This document shows positions 43,866 to 47,222 of a DNA stretch of 47,222 nt, one piece after another. The stretch is taken from contig JAFYMP010000081.1 of assembly GCA_017556585.1 (NCBI GenBank), forward strand, positions 1 to 47,222, written 5' to 3'. Source of the DNA: Bacteroidaceae bacterium (GTDB lineage Bacteria; Bacteroidota; Bacteroidia; Bacteroidales; Bacteroidaceae). A program made the position numbers and the translations under genes. Positions within the stretch are counted from its first letter, which is position 1. Every line of letters begins with the position of its first letter. The notes under the pieces are model-generated. The model was not told the origin of the DNA. It ran no database searches and saw only the letters and a list, made by a program, of their open reading frames with translations.

Positions 43866-44192
43866 ATGAAAAATCATCCAAAGTACAAGTTTTACAAGGA
43901 ACTTCATCCAGAATGGAGTGAAGATCAGATTGAAACAGCTGTAAGTATTGACATGAGTGCAGAAAATGAAGTTAATCGCAGAGGTAAAGATATTGACCCT
44001 GACGATCCTGATTTGATTCGTGATATTCTTGAAGGTGCAAGAACATGGTTGGAAGAGGTGTTGCCACAAGTATTTGAACGTGTTAAGACTTTCTTTGATA
44101 ACATAATCAGTACCTTGACCACATGGGTTCAGAATGGTTTGAAATATGTAGTTGAACTTATTGGAAAAATTTTAGGTAAAGATCTGAATTAA
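43866..44192 (+). CDS. small amphipathic protein, tandem paralogue 3
   Basis: 108 residues. YKFYKELHPEWSEDQIETAVSIDMSAENEV, an acidic linker (DIDPDDPDLIRDILEG), then EEVLPQVFERVKTFFDNIISTLTTWVQNGLKYVVELIGKIL. Closest to paralogue 2 in the SAENEV-to-VLP stretch and to paralogue 1 at the extreme N-terminus. Followed by a strong hairpin (44205-44251), which marks the end of this sub-block. Confidence 0.75.
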   Translation: MKNHPKYKFYKELHPEWSEDQIETAVSIDMSAENEVNRRGKDIDPDDPDLIRDILEGARTWLEEVLPQVFERVKTFFDNIISTLTTWVQNGLKYVVELIGKILGKDLN

Positions 44193-44204
44193 TAAATCTT
44201 ATTC

Positions 44205-44251
44205 TTCCATCACAACTGTTGCCTCATTGAAGAATAACAGCTGTGATGGAA
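44205..44251 (+). terminator. strong hairpin inside the run
   Basis: TTCCATCACAACTGTT (44205-44220) pairs with AACAGCTGTGATGGAA (44236-44251) over 15 of 16 positions, with a 15-base loop. An alternative pairing ATTCTT (44201-44206)/AAGAAT (44230-44235) overlaps it and could compete. The tail is AT-rich but not a pure U-run, so attenuation or RNA stabilisation are both possible. Confidence 0.6.
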
Positions 44252-44265
44252 ATAATTATTTGACA

Positions 44266-44661
44266 ATGGCTGTAATAATACTTCCCTTGTTGTTTTCTGT
44301 AGTAGGAGTTGTCGTTTGTTTTTTTCTTGGATTGGAAACCCTATGGCAGTGGATTCTTTGTATTATTTTGACCATCATTGCTTGTTATATTGTAACGTGC
44401 ATTATTCTTGCTCTATATTTCTATATTTATTTCAAAAGGCATGAGGAAGAAATATGGCAGAGTTTCGAGGATAAAATTAAATACATTTTTCAATCAACAA
44501 GACAGTTTATTAATAAAATACTACATTGCATTTTTAATCCAATAATACAATTCTTTAAAAGTTTATTGTGTAGTATTTATAATTTTATAAAACTGAGCAT
44601 TAAGAATTTGTTGTATAACATCTTTCATCCATTCAAATCACAGAAGAAAGTAAAAGAATGA
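44266..44661 (+). CDS. small membrane protein with two N-terminal helices
   Basis: 131 residues from the ATG at 44266; a TTG at 44227 in the hairpin loop would add 13 residues and is less likely. Two membrane helices (MAVIILPLLFSVVGVVVCFFLGL and WILCIILTIIACYIVTCIILALYFYIYF) are followed by a cationic helical tail with regularly spaced Phe/Ile/Lys (QFINKILHCIFNPIIQFFKSLLCSIYNFIKLSIKNLLYNIFHPFKS). The tail resembles the amphipathic ends of the three preceding paralogues in composition but not in motif. Function unknown. Confidence 0.65.
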   Translation: MAVIILPLLFSVVGVVVCFFLGLETLWQWILCIILTIIACYIVTCIILALYFYIYFKRHEEEIWQSFEDKIKYIFQSTRQFINKILHCIFNPIIQFFKSLLCSIYNFIKLSIKNLLYNIFHPFKSQKKVKE

Positions 44662-44711
44662 TATTAGAACTTTTGCGTATAAAAGATAGTATTAAATAAT
44701 AATTATTAATT

Positions 44712-45212
44712 ATGGGCTTTAAAGGAACCTTTACACGAATTGAAAGCAAACGGCTAGCAGGATGTATAATCATTTCCTTTTCATTGAAATGTACCAACTT
44801 GATGTTTGGTGAGACGATTGATGTTGCCATATTCTCGTCTAATGGCGGACAGCCTTGGTATTTCCGCGATTTGAAATTTAGAGCCGGGGAGACGTATGTA
44901 TTCAATTTTGATACGGTTGATTGGAACTGGTGTCAAGGCGATTGGGCTGCTATTGTCGGAAAGAATGACAAGATTATTCAACGATGGCCTTTGCAACTCA
45001 GGGAATATAGACCTGGCGAATGTCCCTCATGTCACGGTAGTCATAAATGTAAGGCTTGTAATGGTCAGGGTTATGTGTATCCACCGGGACGTACCTGGGA
45101 ATTTAAACGTTGTACACAATGTGGAGGTACCGGTATTTGCCAAACATGCTATGTTCCGAAAAGAGGCGGTAGTGCAGGTTTAGGCGGACCGACGGGATTA
45201 AAGCCATTCTAA
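44712..45212 (+). CDS. beta-domain protein with DnaJ-type zinc fingers (paralogue 1)
   Basis: 166 residues. The N-terminal 95 residues form a beta-rich domain (FKGTFTRIESKRLAGCIIISFSLKCTNL ... FNFDTVDWNWCQGDWAAIVGKNDKII). Then come two CxxC pairs each side: Cys104/107 with 113/116 (CPSCHGSHKCKACNGQG) and Cys134/137 with 143/146 (CTQCGGTGICQTC), the DnaJ central-domain pattern that binds two zinc ions. There is no J domain, so it is not a co-chaperone in the usual sense. The tail is Gly-rich. Paralogue of the next gene, 10 bp downstream. Confidence 0.8.
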   Translation: MGFKGTFTRIESKRLAGCIIISFSLKCTNLMFGETIDVAIFSSNGGQPWYFRDLKFRAGETYVFNFDTVDWNWCQGDWAAIVGKNDKIIQRWPLQLREYRPGECPSCHGSHKCKACNGQGYVYPPGRTWEFKRCTQCGGTGICQTCYVPKRGGSAGLGGPTGLKPF

Positions 45213-45222
45213 AAATGATACT

Positions 45223-45960
45223 ATGAATCTGAAAGGAGAGTTTTCTTGGATACAAAGTTTGCGACTTGGCGGAAGAAAAGCCATATCGTTTACATTGAAG
45301 TGTACTAATCTTTTGTCGAGTGAAAGTTTTGATGCGGCGATATTGGATGGTTCTGGTGCTAGACAACCTATGTATTTCACGGGTCAATCCTTATCTGCAA
45401 GGAAATCATTAAGATTCGATTACGATACAGTTGGTTGGGATTGGTGTCAAGGCGATAAGTTCGTTATATTGAACAAAAAAGGTAAAATAAAAGAAGAGTG
45501 GGTGGCTAATATGAAAACTTATGCCTACGGAGAATGTCCATCGTGTCATGGCACTCATAGATGTCCTCAATGCGCAGGTAGTGGTAGAATTACCGACCGT
45601 CGTACCCACATGGTAAAAACTTGCCAAGCCTGTGCGGGAACCGGACAATGTCAAACCTGCTATCTGCCAATGCATTCTCCACAAAACATAGGACAATACA
45701 CCAATCCGGGCATCGGTTTTAATCAGATGGCAAATAGTGCTGATGTATCAAAGCAAAGACGCATCGCTACCTTGAATAGCCAAATACAAGAGTTGCAAGC
45801 TAAAATAGAAAAAATCAATTGGGACTTGAGAATAATGAAATTAAGAGATATTTCATATAATTCTCAATTGACATATCAATCTATTTTGCGCTTGAGATTT
45901 ACCTACGAACAGCAACTTATAAAATTGCAATCTGAATTGAGACAGTTGGAAATGATGTGA
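45223..45960 (+). CDS. beta-domain protein with DnaJ-type zinc fingers and coiled coil (paralogue 2)
   Basis: 245 residues. The first 150 residues align along their length with paralogue 1 (LKGEFSWIQSLRLGGRKAISFTLKCTNL; DTVGWDWCQGDKFVIL; CPSCHGTHRCPQCAGSG; CQACAGTGQCQTC with Cys105, 108, 114, 117, 134, 137, 143 and 146). A C-terminal coiled coil of about 65 residues (RIATLNSQIQELQAKIEKINWDL ... QLIKLQSELRQLEMM) is extra. The coiled coil may allow oligomerisation or docking to the AAA+ ATPase, whose gene starts 7 bp later. Confidence 0.8.
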   Translation: MNLKGEFSWIQSLRLGGRKAISFTLKCTNLLSSESFDAAILDGSGARQPMYFTGQSLSARKSLRFDYDTVGWDWCQGDKFVILNKKGKIKEEWVANMKTYAYGECPSCHGTHRCPQCAGSGRITDRRTHMVKTCQACAGTGQCQTCYLPMHSPQNIGQYTNPGIGFNQMANSADVSKQRRIATLNSQIQELQAKIEKINWDLRIMKLRDISYNSQLTYQSILRLRFTYEQQLIKLQSELRQLEMM

Positions 45961-45967
45961 TATAATT

Positions 45968-47035
45968 ATGACCAAAGAAGCAATAGACCAGATATATGAT
46001 AGGGCACGTCATGGAGACGTGTTCGCACAAGCACTGATGGGACAGTTTCTGTGTGAAGGTAAGTATGTGCAACAGAATGTAGATAATGGAGTGGCTTGGT
46101 TGCAGAATGCTGCCAAATGCAATTGTCTATATGCCAAGGAACTGATTAACGATTACTTAAATATGGGTAATCAGAATAATGATAGTCAATCTTCAATACA
46201 TCAACACAATTCACAACCTCATAATAATGACAGAAATGTTGATTATATTGCGGAACTAAATTCGTTGATTGGACTGGAACGCGTTAAGCAAGATGTAGAT
46301 TCTTTGCGTAATCTAATTAAAGTTCAGGCTATGCGCAAACAACAGGGGTTGCCAAATACATCGGTGTCATATCATTGTGTATTTTCAGGAAATCCGGGTA
46401 CAGGTAAAACAACTGTAGCACGCATATTAGCAGGAATCTATAAAGAACTTGGATTATTGAAAAAGGGACATCTTGTTGAAGTAGATCGTTCAAAATTAGT
46501 AGGTGAGTATGTTGGCCAAACTGCGCCTAAAACAAATAAAGTGATAGACGAAGCTCTGGATGGAGTTTTATTTATAGATGAAGCATACACCCTTGTAGGT
46601 GGACAAAATGATTATGGTTCTGAAGCTATAGCCACACTTCTTAAACGTATGGAAGATGACCGCGACCGCTTAGTGGTGATTTTGGCAGGCTATACCGATG
46701 AGATTAAGGAGTTTATAGACTCAAATCCCGGTTTGCAATCGCGTTTTAATCGTTATATACAGTTTGATGATTATTCCGCTGATGAATTGCAGGAAATTTT
46801 TATAAGAAATTTAAAAAAGTCCGGATATACCATAACAGGCGAAGCCTATGTACAACTTCAAATAACCATACACCAAGCTACTGCCAAAAGAGATAGAAAC
46901 TTTGGTAATGCCCGATATGTGCGCAACCTTTTTGAGCGAATCGTTCAAAAACAAGCCAATCGTTTGTCGCGAATTCCACATCCGACAAAAGACCAATTGA
47001 AACTAATAACGATAGAAGATGTGATTCAATTATAA
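45968..47035 (+). CDS. AAA+ ATPase of CbxX/CfxQ type with Sel1-like N-terminus
   Basis: 355 residues. Residues 1-65 look like Sel1/TPR units (ARHGDVFAQALMGQFLCEGKYVQQNVDNGVAWLQNAAKCN), followed by an Asn/Gln/His-rich linker. The AAA+ core has Walker A GNPGTGKTTVA (from Gly141), Walker B GVLFIDEAYTL (from 199), a sensor-type stretch RLVVILAGYTDEI and an arginine-finger region GLQSRFNRYIQFDDY. The CbxX/CfxQ family includes rubisco activases and the EccA ATPases of type VII secretion, which remodel protein complexes. It closes the intact part of the run; here its client may be one of the zinc-finger or membrane proteins upstream (inference). Confidence 0.93.
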   Translation: MTKEAIDQIYDRARHGDVFAQALMGQFLCEGKYVQQNVDNGVAWLQNAAKCNCLYAKELINDYLNMGNQNNDSQSSIHQHNSQPHNNDRNVDYIAELNSLIGLERVKQDVDSLRNLIKVQAMRKQQGLPNTSVSYHCVFSGNPGTGKTTVARILAGIYKELGLLKKGHLVEVDRSKLVGEYVGQTAPKTNKVIDEALDGVLFIDEAYTLVGGQNDYGSEAIATLLKRMEDDRDRLVVILAGYTDEIKEFIDSNPGLQSRFNRYIQFDDYSADELQEIFIRNLKKSGYTITGEAYVQLQITIHQATAKRDRNFGNARYVRNLFERIVQKQANRLSRIPHPTKDQLKLITIEDVIQL

Positions 47036-47043
47036 CAGATATT

Positions 47044-47106
47044 ATGGATTTTATTTATGGCGTAAAATGTATATTTAATACCACTAGTGTCCAAAAGATT
47101 TTTTAA
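47044..47106 (+). pseudogene. start of a further gene, apparently cut by an insertion sequence
   Basis: An ATG 8 bases after the ATPase stop opens a frame (MDFIYGVKCIFNTTS...) with the same spacing as other genes in the run. It ends after 20 codons, and from about codon 14 on the bases belong to the presumed insertion-sequence end. Only a stub is left, so its product is unknown. Confidence 0.4.
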
Positions 47107-47222
47107 AATTAATTTGTAACTTATTTATATATAATTAGATACATATAAAGAAAACGCGTGTCGATTTGAATTGATTTTGCAATTTTGCAGATTGTACTAA
47201 AACCAAATAAGTATGAATGCAG
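47086..47222 (+). mobile_element. left end of an insertion sequence, IS4-family-like (cut by window edge)
   Basis: The bases from about 47086 (AGTGTCCAAAAGATTTTTT) look like the terminal repeat of Bacteroidota IS4-type elements as I remember them. The last ten bases of the window, ATGAATGCAG, give MNA followed by a codon beginning with G, the usual start of their DUF4372-containing transposase (MNxGK...). Only the promoter region and the first codons are visible, so this rests on recall and context. Confidence 0.4.

Noticed and set aside
44227-44265. TTG start for the membrane protein at 44266
   Set aside because: It lies in the loop of the 44205-44251 hairpin; the ATG at 44266 follows the hairpin and begins directly with a membrane helix.
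1-47222. CRISPR array or rRNA genes
   Set aside because: No regularly spaced direct repeats and no rRNA-like stretch were found on reading the window.

Overview
ORGANISM. The window looks like chromosomal DNA of a member of the Bacteroidota, most likely order Bacteroidales. Four things point there: a hybrid two-component sensor-regulator next to polysaccharide-degrading enzymes (GH115, GH43, GH3), a DUF5053-like small protein, AsmA/CotH/SGNH families typical of the group, and promoters of the Bacteroidota sigma-ABfr type. By eye I find TTG-N19..22-TAnnTTTG-like boxes repeatedly (before the lipoprotein/asmA pair, hipB, cysE, cysK, pheS, tRNA-Ser, the GH43 gene and the hybrid sensor). Species cannot be assigned.

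LAYOUT. (1) 1-20.7 kb: glycan use and housekeeping. A 5'-cut GH115 alpha-glucuronidase, a tyrosine phosphatase, a K+/H+ antiporter, a CotH-family protein with odd Gly/Met-rich stretches, an SGNH hydrolase, a 1334-residue hybrid sensor-regulator, a TIGR02757 protein, nfo, mutS2, tRNA-Ser(TGA) with a well-formed terminator, a small DUF5053-like gene, and divergent GH43 and GH3 genes. (2) 20.7-33.3 kb: core genes for a TPR protein, pgk (carrying one in-frame amber codon), cysE, cysK, nth, pheS, murB, an MBL hydrolase, an AsmA-like giant and a small lipoprotein. (3) 33.3-34.9 kb: a three-gene hipB-hipS-hipT-like toxin-antitoxin module with a clear promoter and a palindromic operator candidate. (4) 34.9-36.2 kb: a tyrosine recombinase followed by a 248-bp segment bounded by perfect 22-bp inverted repeats. 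(5) 36.2-47.0 kb: one co-directional, AT-rich run of 18 small and medium genes. (6) 47.0-47.2 kb: the start of a 19th gene apparently cut by an insertion sequence.

HOW THEY WORK TOGETHER. The most interesting unit is regions 4 and 5. The inverted-repeat segment contains a near-perfect promoter pointing away from the 18-gene run, so in this assembly the run appears to be switched OFF. Inversion by the adjacent recombinase would turn the promoter toward it. The run encodes a TerB-like protein, a multi-pass membrane protein, a DUF697-like membrane protein, two paralogous zinc-ribbon membrane proteins flanking a C39-like cysteine peptidase, two different GTPases, three tandem paralogous amphipathic small proteins, two paralogous proteins with DnaJ-type zinc fingers, and a CbxX/CfxQ-type AAA+ ATPase. 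I do not recognise this combination as a named system. A phase-variable membrane-associated GTPase/AAA+ machine (defence, stress or antagonism) is an inference from content and regulation only.

The only stretch longer than 300 bases without a gene is 35838-36239, which holds the inverted repeats, the promoter and a short leader with small hairpins. No CRISPR array, rRNA or replication origin was seen.
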